DNA from: G963674505 sp964575975 | Lineage (GTDB): Bacteria; Desulfobacterota; Desulfobacteria; Desulfobacterales; SKZT01 | NCBI GenBank assembly: GCA_964575975.1 | Contig: CAZNTU010000115.1 | Span: 1-16,548 of the forward strand | Length of the DNA: 16,548 nucleotides | Direction: 5' to 3' | In this document: piece by piece, positions 1 through 7,747 of the stretch | How the letters are laid out: each line of letters opens with the position of its first letter | How positions within the stretch are numbered: position 1 is the first letter of the stretch | Translations under genes and position numbers: made by a program | Notes under the pieces: model-generated | Seen by the model: the letters and a program-made list of their open reading frames with translations, nothing else | Databases searched by the model: none | What the model was told of the DNA's origin: nothing

Positions 1-660
1 GAACTCGAAGAGCAGGATCACGTCCCTTCTTCCGTAGCCCAGCCGGTAGAGCCTCTTTATCAGGTATAGCTTCCATCGGTAGCGCTCCCCGGGGGCTTTT
101 CCGGTTTCCATGGCCTTGAGGTGGGCCATGACCACCGAGGCGAACGGGTTGGCCGATTCCTCCAGCTCGTCCCACCGCTCCCGGTAGTCCAGCAGCTTGA
201 CCGTCGGAAACCACAGCCCCGCGCGGCTTCCCCACAGCTCGTAGCTGTAATGGTCCGGCCTCCACGACGGGTTGTCGTCGGCCAGGATCGCAAGGCTCGC
301 CACCTTCCTTCCGTAGCGGTCGAAGATCCGGTAGTTGTAGACGTACATGCGCTCTTCGAACTCGTTTTGCCCCTTGCCCTGTATCTCCGCGTGGTTCAGC
401 ACCCACTTTTCCTCGCCGGACTTGCGGCGGACGCGCGCCAGCTGGTCGGCCAGCCTGCGCCCCAGGGCCGCGTCCTTGGCGATCTGCTGCAACTCCTTGT
501 CCAAAAATTCGTACCCCTTGTCCCAGTCGATGTCCTCGGCCATGTCGGGGAAAAAGAATCGGACGAACTCCTCGTAATACGTCTCGAGGACCTTTTTCCA
601 CGGCGTGTCGTAATCCTGGTTGCGTTTCGGTTCCGCCGCTTCGGAGGTTTCGGTTCCCAT
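1..660 (-). CDS. Rpn-family / PD-(D/E)XK nuclease-like 'cytosolic protein', 3' end outside window
   Basis: The minus strand reads openly from an ATG at 660 to the window edge (220 codons, no stop), so the C-terminus is missing. An AAAGGAA ribosome-binding site precedes the ATG. The protein has the order typical of the Rpn (recombination-promoting nuclease, 'putative transposase') superfamily: a YEFLDKELQQI segment around residues 50-60, then WVLNHAEIQGK (86-96), whose E92-x-Q94 fits the E-x-Q variant of the PD-(D/E)XK catalytic strand, then ERMYVYNYRIFDRY (103-116) and LADDNPSWRPD (126-136). Known members run to about 300 residues, so roughly two thirds is present. E. coli Rpn proteins promote RecA-independent recombination and cut DNA; for this branch activity is inferred, not shown. 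It is transcribed alone from the promoter at 715-744. Family assignment is firm; biological role is not. Confidence 0.85.
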   Translation of the reverse strand, partial: MGTETSEAAEPKRNQDYDTPWKKVLETYYEEFVRFFFPDMAEDIDWDKGYEFLDKELQQIAKDAALGRRLADQLARVRRKSGEEKWVLNHAEIQGKGQNEFEERMYVYNYRIFDRYGRKVASLAILADDNPSWRPDHYSYELWGSRAGLWFPTVKLLDYRERWDELEESANPFASVVMAHLKAMETGKAPGERYRWKLYLIKRLYRLGYGRRDVILLFEF

Positions 661-714
661 GGCGTTCCTTTCTTTGTCGGTCGCGTTCAGGTTTCGTCGG
701 GTTCTTTCCGAAAG

Positions 715-744
715 ATTGTAAACCACGGGGGCGGTTCGTGTCAA
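715..744 (-). promoter_or_regulatory. sigma70-type promoter for the Rpn-like gene
   Basis: On the minus strand a consensus -35 TTGACA (739-744) is followed after 18 bp by -10 TACAAT (715-720). Transcription would begin near 708, giving a leader of about 48 nt before the ATG at 660. The match (6/6 and 5/6) is strong but read by eye only. Confidence 0.65.
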
Positions 745-813
745 AGAAAGAGAATCGAGTCTCGCCTCGCCAGAGCCGGAAGCTCCGGTTGCCATTCGTT
801 CGTCACCAACGAG

Positions 814-1020
814 TTACAACCTGTTCTTGTTCGCGACCTTCGCCCGGGGACGAAACTCGAACAAAGGAAGCGTCTCGGAAAGAAACCGAACGTATTCGTC
901 GAGACCGCCGCTCTCGGAGGCGAGGCGGGCCGCCCGGAAAGCGCGGCGTCGCTTCTCGCTTTTGCCGTCCTCCAGCATTTCGGCTTTTTCCGTTTCGCTC
1001 AATTTCGCGGAGCCACTCAT
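814..1020 (-). CDS. small 68-aa protein translationally coupled to the methyltransferase
   Basis: A 68-codon frame starts at ATG 1020, with a strong AAGGAGG ribosome-binding site lying inside the end of the upstream methyltransferase gene. Its ATG overlaps that gene's TGA as ATGA, the usual signature of translational coupling, which is the main reason to accept so short a gene. The protein is charged, without a signal peptide or membrane segment. It holds a basic patch (KSEKRRRAFRAAR, about 20-32) and a C-terminal part with DEYVRFL (41-47) and LPLFEF (51-56). I recall similar short proteins in deltaproteobacteria but cannot name a family. A role as partner or regulator of the methyltransferase is inferred only from the overlap. 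Confidence 0.72.
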   Translation of the reverse strand: MSGSAKLSETEKAEMLEDGKSEKRRRAFRAARLASESGGLDEYVRFLSETLPLFEFRPRAKVANKNRL

Positions 1021-1970
1021 CCAGCAGTTCCTCCTTGTCCGATGAAGATCAAGTACTCGTACTTGTAAAGGTCGTGTACGAACTGCCTCACAATCTCGTG
1101 TTCGTCCTTCTGGGAGTTCGACGTCAATATGAACCTCAGTTTCGGCGAAAAATCGACCTTTATGAAATCCGTGTAGTTTCCCCTGATCGTTTCGTATCCG
1201 CGGCTGCGGCCGATACGTTCCAGGTTGGAGAAGCAAAGGGTGTATTCGCTGTGTCCCGCCAGCTTGATTTCCTCGGGGTTCTTGCCGGGGGAGAATTGCA
1301 GGAACGGGCCGAAATCGTCGCCCTTGGCGTCGGCCTCGCAGCTGTGTTCGCTGACGAATATATAAGGTATGGAGAGGGAGCACAGAAGATCCACGGCCTC
1401 CATGGCGCCGATGTTCGCGTTGAAAGGCTCTTGATCGGGAATTTCCAGAACGCCGGCTTCCAGGAATTTTTTAACCGATGCCAAAGGATGCCCTTTTTCG
1501 TTCGGCGCGGATTCTATGGTCTGCCGAGTCAGGTTGCAGGCCGTTGGAAAATCTCCGACGATTTCGTTCAATATCGCCAAGTCGTGGCGTCGCCATTCCG
1601 ATCGGTCGATTTCGAAAAAGTCCGACTCGACGAACCGAACGTCGAAATTTTCCAGCGTCTCCTTCTGCCTTCGGAGCAAAAGCGGGGAAATGTCGATCAT
1701 GGTGGCTTTCATCGCGGGGTTTCGCTTCAAAAAGTCTCGCGTCAAAAAGCCGTACCCTCCCCCGATTTCGATTGCGGAGCGGCACGCGTTTTCGTCGATC
1801 AGGGAGAAAAGATAGTCGGCCAAGTGCGCGCCGTAGGTGGCGTTCCGGGCTAGAATTCGTCTTGCCGGGCCTTGCTCGAACTCCAAGGTGTTGCAGACGG
1901 TAAGCTCCCAACCGAGGGTCTGGATATCCCGCCTGTGGTATTCTTCGGTCCTGTTTACAAAGTAGGACAT
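1017..1970 (-). CDS. class I SAM-dependent methyltransferase (317 aa)
   Basis: The central part has a Rossmann-type SAM-binding motif I, AIEIGGGYGFL (66-76), then a MIDISP strand (91-96) giving the acidic motif II position. A later NEIVGDFP (135-142) resembles the NE-x-x-D-x-x-P signature of the MidA/NDUFAF7 methyltransferase group, although overall similarity to that group looks distant. The substrate cannot be told from the sequence. The ATG at 1970 follows a GGGGGAGG ribosome-binding site about a dozen bases away. It lies 61 bp downstream of fetB on the same strand with no convincing terminator between, and overlaps the next small gene by 4 bp, so it is probably the third gene of the fetA operon. 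A link to metal homeostasis is context only. I am confident of a methyltransferase fold, not of its target. Confidence 0.82.
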   Translation of the reverse strand: MSYFVNRTEEYHRRDIQTLGWELTVCNTLEFEQGPARRILARNATYGAHLADYLFSLIDENACRSAIEIGGGYGFLTRDFLKRNPAMKATMIDISPLLLRRQKETLENFDVRFVESDFFEIDRSEWRRHDLAILNEIVGDFPTACNLTRQTIESAPNEKGHPLASVKKFLEAGVLEIPDQEPFNANIGAMEAVDLLCSLSIPYIFVSEHSCEADAKGDDFGPFLQFSPGKNPEEIKLAGHSEYTLCFSNLERIGRSRGYETIRGNYTDFIKVDFSPKLRFILTSNSQKDEHEIVRQFVHDLYKYEYLIFIGQGGTAG

Positions 1971-2031
1971 TTTTTTCCGCGCCTCCCCCTCGAATATTCG
2001 TTCCTTCAGGTTCGTCCACGTTCGCCAACGT

Positions 2032-2829
2032 CTACGATTCCCTCCCCGGTCTCAGCAACAACCGCTGGCCGGAGCCGAAACACCTTTTTCTAATCAGAAG
2101 GACCACGATCACCGACCCCAGAGCGGTGGAGCCCACCAGCATGAGCATGACCACGATCTGGTACCGAATCGCGGTCAAAGGGTCCGCCCCCGCCAGGATT
2201 TGGCCCGTCATCATGCCCGGAATGAAAACGATCCCCACGCTCATCATGGAATTTATGGACGGTATCATCCCGGCCCTGATCGCGTCGGCCATGATTTCCC
2301 CGCTCGCCTCCCTGTAATCGGCGCCCAAGGAGAGCCTCATCTCCACCAAGTCCCTTTTCGAACGCAGGTCCGAAAAAAATCGCTCCAAGGACAGTGCCAG
2401 GGCGGTCATGGAATTTCCGACGATCATGCCGGCCAAGGGAATGAAATACCGCGCCTCCCACCAAGGTTTCGCCCCCACGACCACGCCGACCACAAGGGCA
2501 GAAACCAGAAAATAGCTGACCAGCATCGAGAAGAACATGGGGACGACGAAAGGAACCTGCTTTTCCTTCACCCGCCCCTTGATAGTCGCCGCCGCCATGA
2601 CCAGCATGGCCAGGAAAACGGCCATGGTGACCTCGAGCATATCCAACTCGAAAATTATACGCAAGGCGTAGCCCATGAGAAAAAGCTGAATGAAAGTCCG
2701 GGCCGTCCCGAAGGTCAAGTCCTTCACGAGTCCGAGGCGATGGACGAACGAGGCCGCCTGGGCCAAAAGGATGAACACCAGAGCGAACCCAAGCTGCACG
2801 GGGCCGATTTCCGGCAGCGTCGGATTCAT
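2032..2829 (-). CDS. fetB: FetB-like (UPF0014/YbbM) ABC exporter permease
   Basis: A 265-aa polytopic inner-membrane protein, close to the about 260 residues of E. coli FetB. Hydrophobic segments lie near residues 11-28, 43-62, 66-82, 93-118, 128-147, 192-211 and 221-247. Family hallmarks are visible: IPLAGMIVGNSMTA (130-143), then a cytoplasmic loop with LSLGADYREA (166-175), and FIPGMMTGQILAGADP (202-217). E. coli FetAB exports iron and improves resistance to oxidative stress; some relatives were suggested to move other metals. The start ATG overlaps the TGA of fetA (ATGA), so the ATPase and permease are translationally coupled, as expected for a two-component transporter. Family identity is near certain; the transported metal is inferred. 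Confidence 0.93.
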   Translation of the reverse strand: MNPTLPEIGPVQLGFALVFILLAQAASFVHRLGLVKDLTFGTARTFIQLFLMGYALRIIFELDMLEVTMAVFLAMLVMAAATIKGRVKEKQVPFVVPMFFSMLVSYFLVSALVVGVVVGAKPWWEARYFIPLAGMIVGNSMTALALSLERFFSDLRSKRDLVEMRLSLGADYREASGEIMADAIRAGMIPSINSMMSVGIVFIPGMMTGQILAGADPLTAIRYQIVVMLMLVGSTALGSVIVVLLIRKRCFGSGQRLLLRPGRES

Positions 2830-3494
2830 CGGACGCAAACCCTGCCGCCGTAGATTTCCACGGTTTGCGGCACGACATTCATAATTGGGTCCGATGCGTG
2901 GGTGATCATAAGTATCGTCACGTTCTTTCTCCTGTTCGCGTCTTGCGCGCGGTTCAGCACGATTTCGGCGCTTTTTGGGTCCAGAGCGGAGGTGGGTTCG
3001 TCCAGAAGCATGATCTCCGGGTTCAAAAGGAGGGTTCGAATCATGCAGACCCGCTGTTTTTGCCCTACGGACAGAGTGGACGCAGGGTCCTCCGGTCCGA
3101 ATTCGGAGAGGTGGAATTCGTCGAGGAACTCCCTGATCTTCTCGTCCGTCGGAGGGGGCGTCCCGCGCGAGGATCTGAACCCGAAAGGAATCAGAAGGTT
3201 GTCTCCGATGGATCCGGGGGCAAGCGTCGGAGTTTGTTGCATGTAACAGATTTTTCTCCGGAGCGAAGGAGGATCCATCTCCGCAAGGGCGACGCCATCG
3301 AAACGAATCAAGCCGGAACGGGGCTCCTCCAGACGACAGCACAGACGAAGCAAAGTCGATTTTCCGATCCCCGAAGGGCCCTTTACCAACGCGAAAGCGC
3401 CTTTGGGAATGCAAAAAGACGCGCCGTCCAAAACCGGACGCCCGTTGTCGTAGGCGAAAAACACATTTTCGAACTCCAAAATCGCGTTCTCCAT
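2826..3494 (-). CDS. fetA: FetA-like ABC transporter ATP-binding protein
   Basis: A 222-aa ABC ATPase with all expected motifs in order: Walker A GPSGIGKST (39-47), Q-loop YMQQ (84-87), signature LSVGQKQR (141-148), Walker B IMLLDEPTSALD (161-172) and the switch histidine in ITHAS (H199). It would power the FetB permease encoded directly downstream with a 4-bp overlap. I chose ATG 3494 because AGGGGAG lies just upstream and because an alternative start at 3530 would sit upstream of the -10 element. The signature has V where most ABC proteins have G (LSVGQ rather than LSGGQ); this is a mild change that need not abolish activity. Length matches E. coli FetA (225 aa). Confidence 0.93.
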   Translation of the reverse strand: MENAILEFENVFFAYDNGRPVLDGASFCIPKGAFALVKGPSGIGKSTLLRLCCRLEEPRSGLIRFDGVALAEMDPPSLRRKICYMQQTPTLAPGSIGDNLLIPFGFRSSRGTPPPTDEKIREFLDEFHLSEFGPEDPASTLSVGQKQRVCMIRTLLLNPEIMLLDEPTSALDPKSAEIVLNRAQDANRRKNVTILMITHASDPIMNVVPQTVEIYGGRVCVR

Positions 3495-3519
3495 TCCCGT
3501 CTCTCCCCTTTGTTTTTTC

Positions 3520-3547
3520 ATTTTAACCAAAGAAAAGAACGGGTCAA
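3520..3547 (-). promoter_or_regulatory. sigma70-type promoter for the fetAB operon
   Basis: Minus-strand TTGACC (3542-3547) and TAAAAT (3520-3525) are separated by 16 bp, each one base from consensus. The predicted start near 3513 leaves a short leader of roughly 18 nt before the fetA ATG, and all four minus-strand genes down to 814 could be read from it. Confidence 0.6.
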
Positions 3548-3779
3548 GTAGTATTCAACGAAACCTTCAATAACCGTACACCGGCGGAATTTCCCTTTAC
3601 GCGGCCGCGACCGCGATCAAAGTCACATTCGAGAAACGGCGCACGAAAACAGGAACTCGGAGCCGAAAAATCAAGATTGAAAGCCGACACCCGAATCCAG
3701 AATTGCAATCGGCAGCATTATATGCTTTATTCTTTCCAGAACGATTCGGTTCGCGAAAAATTATTTCGAGGAGTGCGCT

Positions 3780-3971
3780 ATGAAAAATTTAAAGATTCTC
3801 GTGTTTTTCCTCTTTTTTTGCCTTTCGTTTCAGGGATGCGTCCTGACCAAAGCGATCAGCGTGCCTATGAGAATTGTAGGCGCGGCGATTTCCATCGTTC
3901 CGGTCGCCGGGAACACGGCCCACGACGCCATAGACGAAGCCGCCGAGATCGTCGACGACCTCCCGTTCTGA
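3780..3971 (+). CDS. small secreted lipoprotein, DUF6726-like (63 aa)
   Basis: The frame starts at an ATG preceded by GAGGAG. Residues 1-19 form a classical lipoprotein signal: Lys-rich start, hydrophobic core and a lipobox LSFQGC in which the lipidated residue would be Cys20. The mature part is only about 44 residues: a mildly hydrophobic stretch with SVPMRIVGAAISIVPV, then NTAHDAIDEAAEIVDDLP. I recall the 'VPVVGNTAHDAIDEAAD' type of tail from proteobacterial lipoproteins annotated DUF6726; the assignment is from memory. Function is unknown. A short gap of 52 bp separates it from the sensor kinase on the same strand, so the two may be co-transcribed and the lipoprotein could be a periplasmic accessory, but this is inference. 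Confidence 0.85.
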   Translation: MKNLKILVFFLFFCLSFQGCVLTKAISVPMRIVGAAISIVPVAGNTAHDAIDEAAEIVDDLPF

Positions 3972-4023
3972 GATTGCCGTCTTTTTTCACTTGTTTACTC
4001 CATCTTAACGTTTGGAGCCGTCA

Positions 4024-7000
4024 ATGGGACTGCGGAAAATTTTATTCCTGATTACCCTGTTCGTCGTTTTTTCTCTCGCGTTGGCATGTTTTTTATATTA
4101 TTCGAATTTGAGCAAGGAAGCTTACGAAGCCGCGCAAACGGAAATGAAACTGCAAGCGGAGGAAACCGCTTACAGGCTGTCGCATCTGTTTAGGGAAAAC
4201 ATCAACGCTTTAAAGGCATTGGCCGAGTTGCGAAACATAAGGGAAGCCCTGGCCGCCCCGAACGTCCAGACCCTGTCCGAAGCCAACAGAGTTTTGGACA
4301 TTTTCAACTGCGCCTTGGATGCCGGCGTTTGCTATTTGATGGACAAGAACGGGACCACCATCGCATCCAGCAACCGCAACGACGAGGACAGCTTTCTGGA
4401 TCGGAACTATGCTTTCAGACCTTATTTTCTAAGCGCCATAGGGGGAGAACAATGCGTTTACATGGCCCGAGGCGTCACTTCGGGAAAGAGGGGCGTCTAT
4501 TATAGCTATCCAGTGTATGCCGGCAATACGGAAGCTCCCGAGGGGATCGTCGTGCTGAAATCGTCCGCCGATATGATCGAAAAGGAATTGATGAACGACG
4601 AGAGCATGATTTCCTGCCTTGTATCGCCCGAGAGCCTTGTTTTTTTAACGTCCCTTGAACCGTGGCTTCTTCGCTCGCTCTCCCCCCTGTCGGAAAAGGA
4701 AGCGGAAAAAATCGACCAACTGAAACAATTCGGCGCCGGACCCTGGCCGTGGACCGGGATTGTTATAGGTTCGGACAATACGGCCGCTTCGGAAGACGGC
4801 AGGCGATACGCCATCCACCAACTCCAGTTAAAGGCGTTTCCGGGATGGAGGCTGGTCTTTCTCAGAGATCTCGAAAGCATTAGAAAGGAGGCTTTCGCGC
4901 CCTTATTCAAACCGACAAGTTTCTTGCTCCTTATTGTTTGCATAGCGGTGACGGTTTCCGTGTCGTTTTTATACCGGCGCGCGTATCGGGAAATCCGCCA
5001 AAGGGAAAAAACGGAAAAACAGCTTATGGAAACTACGCGCCAGACTCGCAATCTGCTGGATTCCATTCAGGCCGGCGTGCTTTTGATCAATTCCGAAAAC
5101 CATCGGGTCGCGGAAACGAACCCGTTCGCCGAAAAGCTGATCGGCAGGCCCAAGGAGGAAATAATCGGGGCTGTCTGCCACAATTTCATATGCCCGGCGG
5201 AACTGGGTAAATGCCCTATGAGCGATCTCGGTCAAACATTGGACAGGTCGGAACGGATCCTGATCAACGCCGAGGGGGTTCATATTTCCATTCTGAAAAC
5301 GGTCCGGGAAATAGAATACAAAGGCGTCGCGCATTTCATGGAAACGTTCATCGACATATCCAACCTGAAAGCGGCGGAGGAGAAGATTCTAAAACAGAGC
5401 AAAAAACTGCTCGCCGTCAACGCCGAGCTTAACAACGCCATCGAACGGGCCAATAAGCTGGTGAGGGAGGCCGAAGCCGCCAATTTGTCCAAAAGCGAAT
5501 TCTTGGCAAACATGAGCCATGAAATCAGAACCCCCATGAATGGAGTGATCGGGATGGCGTCTTTGCTGATGGACACGGCCCTGGACGAGGGCCAGCGCGA
5601 ATACGCCTCCAACATACAGAGCAGCGCGAACGCGCTTCTTTCCATCATAAACGCCGTGTTGGACATATCCAAAATCGAGGCGGGCAAATTGGAAATCGAA
5701 GCGCTGGACTTCGATTTGCGGGTAACGCTGGAACAAACGATGAAGTTGCTTTCATTCAGAGCGCAGGAGAAGGGCCTGGATTTTTCCTTCGCCATCGATC
5801 CCGAGACGCCTGGCTTGTTAGTGGGAGATCCCGGACGATTGCGGCAGGTGGTAATCAATCTCGTCAGCAACGCCGTCAAATTCACCCAGAACGGAAAAAT
5901 AGGGGTTCGGATCGGCCTGGATCACGAAGACTCCAGGAAGGCGACACTGAGATTCGTCGTCGAGGATACCGGAATCGGCATACCGAACCATCTTCTGACG
6001 CGGATATTCGAGCCCTTCACCCAAGCCGACACCTCCATGACCCGCAAATACGGAGGGACCGGCCTCGGATTGACTATTTCCAACAAACTGGTGAAAATGA
6101 TGGGCGGTGCCATAGGAGTCGAGAGCATAGTAGGACGCGGCTCGACATTCTGGTTCACGGCCGTTTTCAAAAAGCAGACGGAAAAACGGAGAAGCGTCGA
6201 ACGCGGAGGCTGCGAGACGCTCTCCGGGAAGAGAATCCTGATCGTCGATGCCGACCAGACGAACCTGTCCTATTTAAAGTCCATGTTAGACAGTTGGGAT
6301 TTTCACCACGAGGAGGCGTTCGACGCCGACGAGGCATTAATCAAACTTCGATCTGCCGCGAAAGAAAAGAGCCCTTTCGCCATAGCCGTAGTGGGTTTGG
6401 ATACGAAGTCGGCGATCAGATTGGGAAACAGCGTCAAGTCGGACCCGGAACTTTCCCTAACACGTCTTGTGACAATTGCCTCGAAAGAAGAACGGGGGGA
6501 CGCGAAGCGACTGAAAGAGGCCGGGTTTCAAGCGTTCCTGAGAAAGCCGGTCAAGCAGGGAATATTGTACGACTGCCTCAACGCCGTTTTGAATATCGGC
6601 GGCGATTCCGGCGCGGAAGCCGATCGATGCATCATCGCGAAAAAAGACATTGGCGAAGAAAGGAAACGCAAGGTCGGGATCCTCCTCGTGGAGGACAATA
6701 TAGTCAACCAGAAGGTGGCCCTGAAGATGATCGAAAAATTGGGATATTTCGCCCATCTGGCCAAAAACGGACAAGAAGCCATCGAGGCGGTAAAAAAGAC
6801 TCCGTACGACATCGTGTTCATGGATTGTCAGATGCCGGTCCTGGACGGTTTCGAAGCGACCAGGACCATCCGGGAGAAAACGAACGGGGCGACGAATCCG
6901 CAGGTGCCGATCGTCGCAATGACCGCCCATGCAATGAAAGGGGCCAGGGAAGAATGCCTGGCGGCTGGCATGGACGATTACATTTCCAAACCGGTTACTC

Positions 7001-7044
7001 CCGCCGCCATTTACAGGATGCTCCAAAAATGGCTTCCCGTATAA
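4024..7044 (+). CDS. hybrid sensor histidine kinase with Cache, PAS, HisKA, HATPase and two receiver domains
   Basis: A 1006-aa membrane kinase. Order: transmembrane helix (about 5-26), periplasmic Cache-type sensor (27-298) with YAFRPYFLSA and TSGKRGVYYSYPV segments reminiscent of DctB, second helix (299-317), PAS (about 340-445), coiled-coil linker, HisKA with SEFLANMSHEIRTPMNG (phospho-His H499), HATPase with N-box NLVSNAVKF (612-620), VEDTGIGI and GGTGLGLTIS. Receiver 1 (about 736-855) is degenerate; receiver 2 (about 894-1005) is intact with phospho-acceptor D934 in VFMDCQMPVLDG and K989 in SKPV. No Hpt domain is present, so an external phosphotransfer protein is expected. I prefer ATG 4024 (GGAG six bases upstream) over an in-frame TTG at 4012 that overlaps this site. 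The TauE-like gene follows after 13 bp. Ligand and output are unknown. Confidence 0.93.
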   Translation: MGLRKILFLITLFVVFSLALACFLYYSNLSKEAYEAAQTEMKLQAEETAYRLSHLFRENINALKALAELRNIREALAAPNVQTLSEANRVLDIFNCALDAGVCYLMDKNGTTIASSNRNDEDSFLDRNYAFRPYFLSAIGGEQCVYMARGVTSGKRGVYYSYPVYAGNTEAPEGIVVLKSSADMIEKELMNDESMISCLVSPESLVFLTSLEPWLLRSLSPLSEKEAEKIDQLKQFGAGPWPWTGIVIGSDNTAASEDGRRYAIHQLQLKAFPGWRLVFLRDLESIRKEAFAPLFKPTSFLLLIVCIAVTVSVSFLYRRAYREIRQREKTEKQLMETTRQTRNLLDSIQAGVLLINSENHRVAETNPFAEKLIGRPKEEIIGAVCHNFICPAELGKCPMSDLGQTLDRSERILINAEGVHISILKTVREIEYKGVAHFMETFIDISNLKAAEEKILKQSKKLLAVNAELNNAIERANKLVREAEAANLSKSEFLANMSHEIRTPMNGVIGMASLLMDTALDEGQREYASNIQSSANALLSIINAVLDISKIEAGKLEIEALDFDLRVTLEQTMKLLSFRAQEKGLDFSFAIDPETPGLLVGDPGRLRQVVINLVSNAVKFTQNGKIGVRIGLDHEDSRKATLRFVVEDTGIGIPNHLLTRIFEPFTQADTSMTRKYGGTGLGLTISNKLVKMMGGAIGVESIVGRGSTFWFTAVFKKQTEKRRSVERGGCETLSGKRILIVDADQTNLSYLKSMLDSWDFHHEEAFDADEALIKLRSAAKEKSPFAIAVVGLDTKSAIRLGNSVKSDPELSLTRLVTIASKEERGDAKRLKEAGFQAFLRKPVKQGILYDCLNAVLNIGGDSGAEADRCIIAKKDIGEERKRKVGILLVEDNIVNQKVALKMIEKLGYFAHLAKNGQEAIEAVKKTPYDIVFMDCQMPVLDGFEATRTIREKTNGATNPQVPIVAMTAHAMKGAREECLAAGMDDYISKPVTPAAIYRMLQKWLPV

Positions 7045-7057
7045 AAAAGAGCTTGCC

Positions 7058-7747
7058 ATGGACGAATTGACTGTGGCTTCGGCCTTTTTTCTGGGATTGG
7101 CCGGAACAGGCCACTGCATAGGCATGTGCGGTCCCTTGGTCGTTGCCGTACCGGGACAGGCGAAAAGATTTTCCGCGCATCTTTTATACCATGCGGGGCG
7201 GACGACGACCTACAGCGGGATCGGAGCGTTCATGGGCGGGCTGGGGTCGAGCTTGGCCGGTTTGGCCGGCCGAATCGGCGCCGACCCGGTTCTCTGGCTT
7301 TCCCGAATACAGATAGGCTTTTCCCTGGTCGCGGCCGCGTTTCTGTTCTGGTTCGGCATATCCAGAATAGGAATGGTCGAAGAGCCCTCGTGGATGTCCA
7401 ATGCCTCCCCGGACCGGATTCCGGGCTATAGGAAGGCTCTTCGATCTGCTGTCTTCGATAAAAAATCGACGGGCATGTTCCTCATGGGGACCATGATGGG
7501 CTTTTTGCCCTGCGGCCTTTCCTTCGCCGCATTCGCCAGGGCGCTCGCCTCCTCCGGCCCGCTCGCAGGCGCGCTCCTGCTTTTCTCGTTCGCAGCCGGA
7601 ACCATGCCCGGCCTCTTGCTCGTCGGCGCCGGCGCGGCAGGTTTTTTCGGAAAATACAGACAACATTCCGATATCGTTTCCGGTATTTTGATGATCGGCA
7701 TGGGGTATTCTCTTGCGGCGGACGCGATTTTCGCGCTGATAGGCTGA
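7058..7747 (+). CDS. TauE/SafE-like, COG2836-type six-helix membrane protein
   Basis: A 229-aa, largely hydrophobic protein with about six helices. Near the N-terminus is GLAGTGHCIGMCGP (13-26), the signature of the COG2836/UreH-like group usually annotated 'sulfite exporter TauE/SafE family'. A second cysteine lies in FLPCGLS (C152). The pair of membrane-embedded cysteines (C20 or C24 with C152) recalls the CcdA/DsbD transmembrane electron carriers to which this group is distantly related. Family members are often found near cytochrome oxidase assembly or copper-handling genes; here the neighbour is a sensor kinase only 13 bp upstream, so the two are almost certainly co-transcribed. A weak AAGAG ribosome-binding site precedes the ATG. 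True sulfite export is doubtful for this subgroup; a role in thiol or metal handling is an equally good guess. Confidence 0.83.
   Translation: MDELTVASAFFLGLAGTGHCIGMCGPLVVAVPGQAKRFSAHLLYHAGRTTTYSGIGAFMGGLGSSLAGLAGRIGADPVLWLSRIQIGFSLVAAAFLFWFGISRIGMVEEPSWMSNASPDRIPGYRKALRSAVFDKKSTGMFLMGTMMGFLPCGLSFAAFARALASSGPLAGALLLFSFAAGTMPGLLLVGAGAAGFFGKYRQHSDIVSGILMIGMGYSLAADAIFALIG

Noticed and set aside
121..1068. Long plus-strand open frame (315 codons) over the Rpn-like gene and beyond
   Set aside because: It is antisense to two genes with clear family motifs or coupling, has no ribosome-binding site, and its protein is low-complexity with no domain.
738..1853. 371-codon plus-strand open frame opposite the methyltransferase
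   Set aside because: Shadow of the methyltransferase gene; Arg/Ser/Phe-rich composition and no motif.
2830..3414. N-terminal extension of the fetB frame upstream of 2829
   Set aside because: It is the alternate frame of fetA. The ATG at 2829, overlapping the fetA stop, gives the usual FetB length.
3971..4000. CTTTTTTC after the lipoprotein gene as a terminator
   Set aside because: Only a 4-bp GACG/CGTC pairing with a long loop precedes the T-run, which is too weak to claim.
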